The notes under the pieces were generated by a model. That model saw only the letters and a list, made by a program, of their open reading frames with translations. It was not told the DNA's origin and made no database searches. Shown here piece after piece: positions 34,657 through 42,462 of a DNA stretch of 64,000 nucleotides. The stretch lies in the NCBI RefSeq assembly GCF_016918735.1, contig NZ_JAFFPR010000042.1, forward strand, positions 1-64,000, read 5' to 3'. The position numbers and the translations under genes are program-made. Each line of letters starts with the position of its first letter. Within the stretch, counting starts at the first letter, position 1. The stretch is from Leptospira abararensis (GTDB lineage Bacteria; Spirochaetota; Leptospiria; Leptospirales; Leptospiraceae).

Positions 34657-35386
34657 ATTTCAGTTTCTCCGCTAAAGTTTCGAAAGCTTTCCATGGAGCA
34701 CTTCCTTCTTGTAGAGGTTTTCCAGTTTCTGTACGGTCCCGAATGCTGTCATTTTTTGGGATCGGTTCTAGAATTTTTAACGTTTTTATCGTGTTTAGTT
34801 TCTCGAGAAGATCCATTTGTTTTTGGGAAGTCCCCCACTGAGAGGGTAGGATCATAACCGATTTTTTTTTGGATTGTTCGTCAAACCTTTCTGCTTCATC
34901 AACTTTTTTGAGTACTTGTGCAACAGTTCTAACAGCCCATTTGGAAGGTGTCACTGGAACAATAATAATGGAGGCTGGAAGGTAAGAAACAATGTTTTCT
35001 GATGAACCTGAGCCGGGAGTGTCTATGACTACGTAGTCGTATTTGGCTTTTAGTAAAATATTCTTTAGTCTTGGGATCATTGAGAAGTCTTTTGAAGCTA
35101 GATAACTTAAGTCAGAAAGTTCGATGATTGATGGTAATACGTCAATGTTGTTTGAGGGTTTGACGGATTCGGCGAGTGTAGTTTCGGCGTTTAAAACAGA
35201 AAGAGTATTTCCAGAATCAAAAAACTCTACTGGTTCTTCGGGGAAAAAGAAATCGGAAAGATCGGCTTGGGGATCCATATCTATGGCCAAGGTAGATCCT
35301 TTTTTGGATAGAGCTAGGGCCAGATGGATGGCAGTAGTGGATTTGGAAGTTCCGCCTTTGATATTGGCAACTGTAATGATCTTCAT
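34655..35386 (-). CDS. parA: ParA-family partition ATPase
   Basis: The 243-residue protein has the deviant Walker A KGGTSKST near the N-terminus, AIDMDPQADLSDFF (Walker A' region) and YDYVVIDTPGSGSS (Walker B). It is of the short ParA type without an N-terminal DNA-binding domain, so autoregulation probably relies on ParB or another factor. It moves ParB-bound DNA on the nucleoid. The ATG at 35386 follows a leader that contains parS-like site 2. Together with parB it forms a two-gene operon. Confidence 0.94.
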   Translation of the reverse strand: MKIITVANIKGGTSKSTTAIHLALALSKKGSTLAIDMDPQADLSDFFFPEEPVEFFDSGNTLSVLNAETTLAESVKPSNNIDVLPSIIELSDLSYLASKDFSMIPRLKNILLKAKYDYVVIDTPGSGSSENIVSYLPASIIIVPVTPSKWAVRTVAQVLKKVDEAERFDEQSKKKSVMILPSQWGTSQKQMDLLEKLNTIKTLKILEPIPKNDSIRDRTETGKPLQEGSAPWKAFETLAEKLK

Positions 35387-35454
35387 TGCAAAAATGAGTT
35401 TGCGAATGGTGCATCTTGGTGCAATTAAAAATCAAAATCTGGATTATTTTTTAA

Positions 35455-35474
35455 AAAGTACGCCGGCGTACCTA
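35455..35474. promoter_or_regulatory. Candidate parS site 2
   Basis: This is the inverted, identical 20-base copy of site 1, with the GTACGCCGGCGTAC palindrome at 35458-35471. It lies about 70 bases upstream of parA, so ParB bound here could also repress the parAB promoter. Confidence 0.7.
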
Positions 35475-35543
35475 GCCTTCTAGATAATCTTTGGGTATAC
35501 TGTAATAAATTTTGATGTAAATTCTCTTTATCAGAAAAACTGT

Positions 35544-35648
35544 GCGCAAAGGATCGGAGCGGAAATCCTTTCCTGAAGGGAAAGATTGCAGCGGAGAGCC
35601 TGGTTGTTTTACTTTGGACAGGGAAACTGGCGGGCATTCGATGCGCCC
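35544..35648 (+). repeat. Structured intergenic repeat, copy 2
   Basis: It begins GCGCAAAGGATCGGAGCGG. The internal stem reads CTTTCC / GGAAAG, where copy 1 has CTTTCGC / GCGAAAG, so both sides of the pair have changed together. GATTGCAGCGGAGAGCC follows and ATGCGCCC ends it. It lies inside the candidate origin region. Confidence 0.72.
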
Positions 35649-36068
35649 AAAAATTCCCTTGGTTTTTATTTTAGGCCTTAGAGAAAAAATCCTTGTACTT
35701 TATTTGCGGATTGTTACACTGATCTTAACCCCTTTAACCGGGTGATGTAAACTCTCTGGATTGTGTGGAAGCAGTTCAGAGAGACTTCTCTCCCATTTTC
35801 CTTCCTTGGTTTTTCCCAAAAAAGATCCCCTACTCCCAAAAGAACTTTTACTTTTTAAATTACCTACTCGGTTTGGTGGCTTAGATTTTAGCATCGTATC
35901 TTAATGGGGTGATTTAGGTATGGAATTATGTCACATTAAAACTTGACAGAAAATGGAATCTAGTGCTAATAGAGATAGGGTAGGGGAGGTGTCTCCATAC
36001 CCGAAAGCGGTCTTCCACAATTTATACCGCTTATATACATCACCTGGAATTCAAAAGAATTCCAAATA

Positions 36069-36120
36069 GGACGTTCGTTAGAACTTCCAAAGATTTTGTA
36101 ACAGCACCGAAGGTTTGTCT
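36069..36120 (+). promoter_or_regulatory. Leader blocks shared by the two Rep-like genes
   Basis: The 23-base block at 36069-36091 (GGACGTTCGTTAGAACTTCC and AAA) matches the reverse complement of 33346-33368 at 22 of 23 bases. ACCGAAGGTTTGTCT (36106-36120) matches 33312-33326 exactly. Conservation outside coding DNA suggests an operator, an origin element or a regulatory leader RNA. Confidence 0.65.
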
Positions 36121-36193
36121 TTCAGTTGTTACATATCCAAAGAAAGAAAACTTTTTTGGAAGCCGAAGGCTTGTGTTGGTCACAAGGGGTCGT

Positions 36194-36775
36194 ATGAGTG
36201 AATCAAAGAGAACGGGCGTTTGGGTCGCCCAATGGATGGAGGATTTGGGGCTTACACCGAATCAGACAAAGTTATTTGCAGAGATTGTTTCTTTGCATGT
36301 TAAAGGTGGATGTTTTGCCTCGAATGAATATTTGGGAGCGGTGTTAAGGTTGAAGCGAGATACAGTATCTCGTTTGGTGTCCCAATTAAAAAAGAAAGGG
36401 CTGCTGAAGCAAACTAGGTTCGATGGTAGGAAACGATTTTTAAAACCTGAGTTGCCTGGTGCCGAATCTGGGTTGGATCTTAGTCATAAGAAAGAGTTGA
36501 TTCCTGGGCCTCCGGTAACATCCCGAATAGGAAATACATCCAAACCTGAGTCTTGTGTGAAGCCGAAGCCTTCTTTTAAATACGAAGTACATACAAATAT
36601 ACAAAAGAGTGTTTTGAAAAAAGATAAGGATGCAGATTGGGAAGAATTTTTGCGATGGAGTGAAAAGAGGTTATCCTTCTCTACGAGGTTTGTCCTTTCT
36701 CAAATCAGAGGTCCTGAAGCTTTGAGCGGTCTCCAACTTTCTTATTGGGAACGTTGGAAGGCAAACCCATCGTAG
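36194..36775 (+). CDS. Winged-helix Rep-like protein, copy B
   Basis: The 193-residue protein starts at the ATG at 36194, with AAGGGG 5 bases before it. It is a paralogue of the product at 32572 over its whole length: TGVWVAQWMEDLGLT, NQTKLFAEIVSLHVKGGCFA, LRLKRDTVSRLVSQLKKKGLL, FDGRKRFLKP and a C-terminal WEEFLRWSEKRLSFSTRF. It faces away from parAB on the other side. Having two diverged copies with shared leaders is unusual. One may be the initiator and the other a regulator or relic, which is inference. Confidence 0.7.
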   Translation: MSESKRTGVWVAQWMEDLGLTPNQTKLFAEIVSLHVKGGCFASNEYLGAVLRLKRDTVSRLVSQLKKKGLLKQTRFDGRKRFLKPELPGAESGLDLSHKKELIPGPPVTSRIGNTSKPESCVKPKPSFKYEVHTNIQKSVLKKDKDADWEEFLRWSEKRLSFSTRFVLSQIRGPEALSGLQLSYWERWKANPS

Positions 36776-36809
36776 TTTTTACATCGGTGTTAAATGGTTA
36801 TTTGCAAAC

Positions 36810-36829
36810 ACCGAAAGGATTTTTCGGTT
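36810..36829. terminator. Terminator after Rep-like copy B
   Basis: A short stem CCGAAA / TTTCGG with a GGATT-type loop is followed by TTTTATTT. It lies between the convergent Rep-like and lipoprotein genes and could serve both directions. Confidence 0.5.
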
Positions 36830-37276
36830 TTATTTAATTTGAGTAAGGTCTTGGCGAAATTGTTTTCGTCCACCTGGGTATTCGATGATGTAGAGACACT
36901 GGCAAGTTTCCCAGGCAGGGCTTGCAAAAAAATAGCTCCCACTTTCGGTTTGGCAGGAATCTTGTTTGGGTTTGATTTTGTGAGCGGAAATCAGGCGGAC
37001 GAGATCTTTAACTTCTGTTTCGTCAAGTTGAATTGATTCTTGTTCTAGTAGGATGGAGGTAAGTTTTGGGGAAGTGGAGAGGAGGTTTGTTGCATTGACA
37101 CAAGTGCTTCTTCTCATTGCAAGGCTACCCGATTCTATGGCGTTTTGGCTTGCTTTTGCAGAAACGGCGGCATAAAAGACTTCCATGTTATCTTGAGTTC
37201 TCCATTCGGATTTTAGTGGCGTATAACTTTGGCAGGCGATTGAAAATAAAAGAATCAGGGGAATTGTAAATTTCAT
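36830..37276 (-). CDS. Small lipoprotein of unknown function
   Basis: The protein is 148 residues. The ATG at 37276 has AAGGA upstream and begins a signal peptide ending FSIAC (Cys15). A 52-residue upstream extension of the frame is not convincing. The mature part is mostly helical, has a CQTES..CQC group of cysteines near residues 110-130, and contains VSAKASQNAIESGSLAMRRSTCVNAT, a pattern seen in short Leptospira lipoproteins. Function unknown. Confidence 0.72.
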   Translation of the reverse strand: MKFTIPLILLFSIACQSYTPLKSEWRTQDNMEVFYAAVSAKASQNAIESGSLAMRRSTCVNATNLLSTSPKLTSILLEQESIQLDETEVKDLVRLISAHKIKPKQDSCQTESGSYFFASPAWETCQCLYIIEYPGGRKQFRQDLTQIK

Positions 37277-37391
37277 GGTTTTAATCCTTTCCGTGCTTGA
37301 AGTTTTGTTAATTGAAGCCCTATAGAAGGCAGCTCGTCTAGGATAATTTATTGAAAATATTTCTAATTTAAGGAAACTAGGGTGATCGCTT

Positions 37392-38357
37392 ATGAGTCTT
37401 TTTAAACCCTTACCCTTTTTTTCTGGAGCCATGGTTCAGTCTTTTATGGCTTCCTTTAAATCCAAATCAGACAAACGGTATGGGCATTCCATTGGAGGAG
37501 AGTGGAGGTTGGTCAAAGCTAAAGACGGTACAACACTTCTTGCTCGTGTCCACGAAGTACCGCAGTCCAAAGGACTTGTTGTGTTGGTTCATGGATGGGA
37601 AGGTAGCATTCATTCTAGTTATATTGTTAGAACCACAAGATTTTTTTTGAAAAAAGGATTCTCGGTTTATCGGTTAAATTTAAGAGACCATGGGGATACA
37701 CACCATCTTAATGAAGGTATCTTTAATGGGAGTTTGCTTCCAGAAACATACGAAGCGGTCAAAGAACTTGTTAAAACTTTTAGTTCTAAGGGCCCAGTGT
37801 TTTTGGCGGGATTTTCTTTGGGTGGAAATTTTGTTTTGCGAATGGCGGCTCGTCACTCTCTTTCAAAAGTGGCTGACCAAATTCCTGGATTAAAACATTG
37901 TTTTGCCTTTAGCCCGGCTTTGGATCCGAAAAGGGCAACAATTAAGATGGATGAACATCCTTTTTTGCGTAAGTATTTTTTGAATTCATGGAAGTCGTCT
38001 CTTATTAAAAAAGCGAATTTGTTTCCCCACTTGTATTCCTTTCATGATTTGGATGATTATCAATCGGTGATGCATCTAACGGAAAAAATGGTAAGGGAGT
38101 TCTCTCATTTTTCATCTGTGGATGAGTATTTTGATTCCTATACTTTGAATGATTTATTTTTTAAATCAATCCGAATTCCAACAACCATTCTGACTTCTAT
38201 GGATGATCCAGTCATCCCTTGGAAGGAATTTGTAGAGATCCCTCCCTCCTCCTATCTAGAAGTTGTGATTGAGTCGAAAGGGGGACATTGTGGGTTTATC
38301 GAAGATTTGAATCGTTCTTCTTATTATTGGAAATTAATGGAAAAAAAGATGGGTTGA
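37392..38357 (+). CDS. Alpha/beta hydrolase, YheT/ABHD-like
   Basis: The 321-residue protein has VLVHGWEGSIHSSYI (oxyanion region), RLNLRDHGDTHHLNEGIF (a YheT/EMB8 signature), the nucleophile elbow AGFSLGGNF, and late residues SMDDPVIPW and KGGHCGFIE, which supply the acid and His of the triad. It is predicted to be a cytosolic or membrane-associated carboxylesterase with unknown substrate. Its 3' end overlaps the convergent opgH gene by 62 bases, long for such an overlap, so the exact opgH C-terminus deserves attention. Confidence 0.85.
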   Translation: MSLFKPLPFFSGAMVQSFMASFKSKSDKRYGHSIGGEWRLVKAKDGTTLLARVHEVPQSKGLVVLVHGWEGSIHSSYIVRTTRFFLKKGFSVYRLNLRDHGDTHHLNEGIFNGSLLPETYEAVKELVKTFSSKGPVFLAGFSLGGNFVLRMAARHSLSKVADQIPGLKHCFAFSPALDPKRATIKMDEHPFLRKYFLNSWKSSLIKKANLFPHLYSFHDLDDYQSVMHLTEKMVREFSHFSSVDEYFDSYTLNDLFFKSIRIPTTILTSMDDPVIPWKEFVEIPPSSYLEVVIESKGGHCGFIEDLNRSSYYWKLMEKKMG

Positions 38358-40377
38358 TTTCTTCCCAAATGGTAACCCAATACTTTGCCCAATCCGATTT
38401 TCTAGATGTCCAAAATTTTGAATAGAAGGAGTCTAATAACTCTCTGTTTGATAAAATTTTCAAAAGTGATTTTCTTGCTAGAGAATCGGGCCCTTGTTTT
38501 AATAAAATATCGAGATCCTCTTCCGTAGATTTAGGGAGTTTTGATTGGTATAGTTTGTTCCCCTGGAGTTGTTTGTGTCTGTTATGAAATGTCGGGTGTA
38601 CTAATGCAAAAAAGAATTCACGACCTTCGATATAATTATTTTTGTGTGATATGGATTCTTCTTCTAAACGAGAGATTAAATTTGTATTAGGTTTCCAAAA
38701 AGAAGGATCTAGTATTTTATTTAGTGGTTTTCGTTCCTTGCCTGTGAAGATCACCAAAGGAATAGATAATATCCAGCCGATCCAGATAGGCATCGTCAGG
38801 AGAAATAACATGGTCGAATGAGTGTAACTTATGTAAGCGCAAGCAAGGCCAAGAATGGTCACTCCAAAAAAAGAAGAGAGTATGTAAGAGATATTGTATC
38901 CTGAATCGGCATCTCGGTTTTGCGGTCCCCAGGTGATGCGTTTGTTTAGTAGGATAGAAAATACAAAGATACTATGGTAGATCATGTAGATCGGAGCGAT
39001 GAGTACCGAAAATGTTGTTTCCAATAGGAAGGTAGGGAATTTTTTTAAAATTTCTACTACGGGAAGACTTATAAAACTAAGTACTCTGGGTAAAAACAGC
39101 AATAGTAAAGATAGGTATAAAAGTTTTATATAAAGTGGATCGTAAATTTGTGATTTGAAGAATTCATATTCTTCGGGTAACATGGAATAATTCAAATATT
39201 TGTTGTCTTCCAGATAATTCCATAAACTTAAAATAATATAACACATCCAGATAGGTGAATTGAGATAAGAAAGAATACCATTTAGAATATGGATCCGATT
39301 GATAAATGGAATTTTTTTGCCGAATAAAAACCAGAAATGTTGTAAGTTCCCTTGACACCAACGTTGGTCACGTTTGAGAGCATCAATGATGTTAGGTGGA
39401 TTTTCTTCATAACTTCCCTCTAACTCATACGCACTTAAAACATCAAAACCTGCTTTTCGCATAAGAGCCGCTTCTACTGTATCGTGGCTTAAAATTTTAC
39501 CTCCAAGGCCACCGTATTCCGGAAGGTGGGGGAGTGCACAATGTTCCATGAATGGTTTGACTCGTAAGATGGCATTGTGTCCCCAGTATCCTGAAGAATT
39601 GATTTGCCAAAAACTAGCTCCTTTTAAGAAAAAAGGGCTGAAAAGATAGGATGAAAATTCTGTTAATTTCTGGAAAAGGGTAGTGGTGCGAAAAATTTTG
39701 GTACTGGATTGAATGATACCTGCCTTTGGATTTTTTTCCATATTGGCAATGAGTTGGATGATGAGTTCTCCAGAGACAAGGCTATCGGCGTCCAGGACAA
39801 CCATGTATTTGTATTTTTTCCCCCATCTTCTACAGAAGTCTGCGATGTTCCCACTTTTCCCGTTTAGATTACTTTTTCGTCTGCGGTAGTGGAAGTTATG
39901 GAAGTTATTTGTAGATTCACATAACTCCATGTAGGCGGCTTCTTCCTTGATCCATTTTTCCGGTGTTCTTGTATCACTAAGGATAAAGAAATCGAGTTTT
40001 GGTAATTTGTAAATTTTTTCTACGGACTCAAAAATAACTTTGATTCTAGAGAATATAGAGATTTCGTTTTCCTCGTAAACGGGCATTACAACAGCAACGT
40101 GAATGGATTCAAAAGCAGGGAAATCCAAATCTTCTTTCGGAATTTGTTTTGCTTTTAGGAGAGGGTCTCCATTTTTTTTTAGCGACAACAAAAATCCAAA
40201 GAAGGATGTACTTGCCCCATAGGATAACATTGGCAAAAGAAAAATAAGTGTGATGAATTGGTAGTATTCGGTGATCTCAATTCCTCGAAAAGAAATGATT
40301 TCAATAAATAAACTAAATCCCCAGATCACTGGGATAATGAACGTAAGAAAGAATAAAGTGCGCTGGATTTGGATCAT
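38296..40377 (-). CDS. opgH: Glucan biosynthesis glucosyltransferase OpgH (MdoH)
   Basis: The protein is 693 residues from the ATG at 40377, which overlaps the stop of the preceding gene (ATGA). E. coli OpgH has 847, and the shortfall is at the N-terminus. Two membrane helices (about 7-30 and 38-65) precede a GT2 catalytic domain with VAVVMPVYEEN, MVVLDADSLVSG, HNAILRVKPF and RDQRWCQGNLQHFWF. More helices and a soluble tail follow. It polymerises beta-glucose from UDP-glucose into the periplasm to make osmoregulated periplasmic glucans, with OpgG. Confidence 0.92.
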   Translation of the reverse strand: MIQIQRTLFFLTFIIPVIWGFSLFIEIISFRGIEITEYYQFITLIFLLPMLSYGASTSFFGFLLSLKKNGDPLLKAKQIPKEDLDFPAFESIHVAVVMPVYEENEISIFSRIKVIFESVEKIYKLPKLDFFILSDTRTPEKWIKEEAAYMELCESTNNFHNFHYRRRKSNLNGKSGNIADFCRRWGKKYKYMVVLDADSLVSGELIIQLIANMEKNPKAGIIQSSTKIFRTTTLFQKLTEFSSYLFSPFFLKGASFWQINSSGYWGHNAILRVKPFMEHCALPHLPEYGGLGGKILSHDTVEAALMRKAGFDVLSAYELEGSYEENPPNIIDALKRDQRWCQGNLQHFWFLFGKKIPFINRIHILNGILSYLNSPIWMCYIILSLWNYLEDNKYLNYSMLPEEYEFFKSQIYDPLYIKLLYLSLLLLFLPRVLSFISLPVVEILKKFPTFLLETTFSVLIAPIYMIYHSIFVFSILLNKRITWGPQNRDADSGYNISYILSSFFGVTILGLACAYISYTHSTMLFLLTMPIWIGWILSIPLVIFTGKERKPLNKILDPSFWKPNTNLISRLEEESISHKNNYIEGREFFFALVHPTFHNRHKQLQGNKLYQSKLPKSTEEDLDILLKQGPDSLARKSLLKILSNRELLDSFYSKFWTSRKSDWAKYWVTIWEEINPSFFPLISNNKKNDSNLR

Positions 40378-40802
40378 AACAACCTGAATATAATTAAGTA
40401 ATAGAGAAGGCTCCAAAGAAAGATGGATACAATGACGAATACTGGTTTTAAGGAACCAACAATGGATTGTTTTGTTTTTTTTGTGTCTCGTTTCCATCCG
40501 GCGGAATGGGGAATCATCGATCCGAATTGCCAAGATCTGTCGGCTATTGGCAGTAGGTATGTTAATCCAATTTCTTTAGTTTGTAAGTAATTTTCCCAAA
40601 GTTTCCAATCCTTCGGAAACGATCGTTCCAGAGAGGAGGACGTAAAAAAGTCATTTAAGATTTCCGCAATCCTGTATTCATTGTGGATTCCGCTAAGGAT
40701 TAAATAGGTGCGAGTTCTCTCGCTAAATTCGTTCATATAATCTGTGTTATTTGGATAGTCCATCGCGATACATCCAGGTTTCAGTAATTCTTCGGTTTTC
40801 AT
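40374..40802 (-). CDS. Small membrane protein between opgG and opgH, possible detached OpgH N-terminus
   Basis: The protein is up to 142 residues, with alternative ATGs at 40763 and 40736; the longest form overlaps opgG by 56 bases. A soluble, mainly helical N-terminus is followed by RSWQFGSMIPHSAGWKR near residue 88-104 and one C-terminal membrane helix (about 117-141). In E. coli the OpgH N-terminus has a comparable RSSMFPDPWR just before its first helix. Together with the shortened opgH downstream this suggests a split gene, but the similarity is short. The ATGA overlap implies tight coupling to opgH. Confidence 0.7.
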   Translation of the reverse strand: MKTEELLKPGCIAMDYPNNTDYMNEFSERTRTYLILSGIHNEYRIAEILNDFFTSSSLERSFPKDWKLWENYLQTKEIGLTYLLPIADRSWQFGSMIPHSAGWKRDTKKTKQSIVGSLKPVFVIVSIFLWSLLYYLIIFRLL

Positions 40803-42321
40803 TTTCCAGGAAAACTATCCAGTCAGATTCGTCTATCGACGCGGGATACCAGATTTGCAAACGCCACTGTTCAAGCTCTGATATTTTCTCTATTTTGTAA
40901 CGAATTTGATCGGGTGGAATTTTGTTATTTTTGATAATCGCTTTCAACACTGTTTTTCGATCTAAAGATTTGAGATCATCACCTGTGAAGTAAAGTGTGA
41001 AGACTTTTTCTTTTGGGAAAAGTGGGTCTACACCTCTGTAAAATGCAGAGGCTTTTCCTAACGTATGGTGTTTTGGAGATTTTTCCGTATAATGGAGTGT
41101 ATATTGGAACTCATAACCTTCGTTTAAATTGGGTGGGACGGCGGGTTCCCAAAAAGTAGTCACATTGTCGTCTGAATCTAAATTAGTTGTGAATTCGAGT
41201 AAGTATAAATTTCCTTTTCCCCAATCACCTTTTGGTTCTACCCAAACACTTGGCCTTAAGTGGTATTTGAGTTTTTCATCTTGGTAACTTTTGAATTTAC
41301 GATCTCTTTGGATCAGTCCATATCCTAGAGGTGAATCTAATGAAATTCTTGTTAGCTGAGTTTTTTTCGGATTAATCAGAGGTCTCCATTCCCATTCACC
41401 TATTTTGTTTAGTGTGAGTAGGCCATCAGAGTCATGTACTTCGGGATGAATGTTTCCTAATATGGGATTGTCCGATTCTCCATATAAATACATAGAAGTA
41501 ATCGGAGCGAATCCGAGACGTTTGATTTTTTTGCGAAGATAGATTTTGGCTCGTACGTCAATGGTCGTGATTTCCCCTGGTTTTACTATAAATTCATAGG
41601 AACCAACTACAGATTCGCTATTCATGATGCTATAGATCGTAATGGCACTGTCTGTTTTTTGGGGTCGTTTGATGTAGAAACTTTCGAAGATAGGAAATTC
41701 TTCTTTGTCTTTTGGGCCTGTATTGATAGCAAGTCCTCTTCCAGATAACCCGTAGACTTGGCCTTTGGAAATTGCTCTGAAATAGGAGGATCCTTGAAAG
41801 ACTAAAAATTCCTCTAAAGCCTCTTTTTGATTGATTGGATAATGGACACGAAAGCCGGTATAATGAAGGTTTTTGGTTAGTTCCGTGAATGAGTCTGTGA
41901 GAGGTAGGTCGCCGAAATTAAAACGAGAGGCATCATAAGGAATCTCAACTGGTTTTTCATTGATCACCTCAAAAATTCGAATTCCGTTGCTGTAGATATG
42001 GCCTGGATGAAAGAAGTGGAGTTGGTAGGGCAGGGCAAGATTTTTCCAAATGGCTACATCTGGTTTGTACTCGATTTGTCTATATTCATCGAAACTAATC
42101 CCGTCAAGGCCTGGAATTTTATATTCAGGAGTTGGAGAGAATTTGGACTTTAATTTTTCTTTTGCAATCAAGTCGGCGCTATGAAAATCGAAAACTTCCG
42201 TGGGAGTGGATATCGCCATCAAAGTTGCAATTTTATTTAGGGTCAGATCGTTTTTTCGAATGATGATCATGACGCACAATACCAAGGCAATGAGTGCAAG
42301 ATATATGTTCAATTTCTTCAT
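40747..42321 (-). CDS. opgG: Glucan biosynthesis protein OpgG (MdoG)
   Basis: The protein is 524 residues from the ATG at 42321 (511 in E. coli), with an N-terminal signal or anchor LALIALVLCVMIII. The periplasmic domain carries the family landmarks FDEYRQIEYKPDVAIWK, FHPGHIYSNGIRIFEV, YTGFRVHYPIN, FLVFQGSSYFRAISKGQVYGLSGRGLAI, GEWEWRPLINPKK and a late FWEPAVPPNLNEGYEFQYTL. It acts on the glucan backbone in the periplasm. It is the first gene of the opgG-(small protein)-opgH operon and lacks an obvious ribosome site. Confidence 0.92.
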   Translation of the reverse strand: MKKLNIYLALIALVLCVMIIIRKNDLTLNKIATLMAISTPTEVFDFHSADLIAKEKLKSKFSPTPEYKIPGLDGISFDEYRQIEYKPDVAIWKNLALPYQLHFFHPGHIYSNGIRIFEVINEKPVEIPYDASRFNFGDLPLTDSFTELTKNLHYTGFRVHYPINQKEALEEFLVFQGSSYFRAISKGQVYGLSGRGLAINTGPKDKEEFPIFESFYIKRPQKTDSAITIYSIMNSESVVGSYEFIVKPGEITTIDVRAKIYLRKKIKRLGFAPITSMYLYGESDNPILGNIHPEVHDSDGLLTLNKIGEWEWRPLINPKKTQLTRISLDSPLGYGLIQRDRKFKSYQDEKLKYHLRPSVWVEPKGDWGKGNLYLLEFTTNLDSDDNVTTFWEPAVPPNLNEGYEFQYTLHYTEKSPKHHTLGKASAFYRGVDPLFPKEKVFTLYFTGDDLKSLDRKTVLKAIIKNNKIPPDQIRYKIEKISELEQWRLQIWYPASIDESDWIVFLENENRRITETWMYRDGLSK

Positions 42322-42462
42322 AGGGTAATGATTATTAAACAATCTATTGGGTCACGTAAATATTCTAGTGTAGCATTTTTGCCTCACTAAACATGGATTA
42401 AGCAAGAGGGACCTTTTTTTCTATTGCATATTTCGATTGTTTCTATAGGGTTCCCTCATCTT

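Larger units (their letters stand above)
35387..36193. other. Right arm of the origin region
   Basis: About 800 bases hold no gene I can support. In order: parS-like site 2 (35455-35474), structured repeat copy 2 (35544-35648), an inverted match to the left arm (AGTACAAGG-type block near 35690 and CCTTTAACCGGGT near 35730), TAGGGTAGGGGAG (35976-35988), a perfect GGAATTC-AAAA-GAATTCC hairpin (36046-36063), and the shared leader blocks at 36069 and 36106. The stretch is a good candidate for part of the replication origin. Confidence 0.6.

Noticed and set aside
35700..35894. 64-codon minus-strand frame in the right origin arm
   Set aside because: It is low-complexity and has no good ribosome site. 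The DNA here is conserved as inverted non-coding blocks rather than as a protein.
36794..37036. 80-codon plus-strand frame after Rep-like copy B
   Set aside because: It overlaps a terminator hairpin and the convergent lipoprotein, which has a proper signal peptide and ribosome site.
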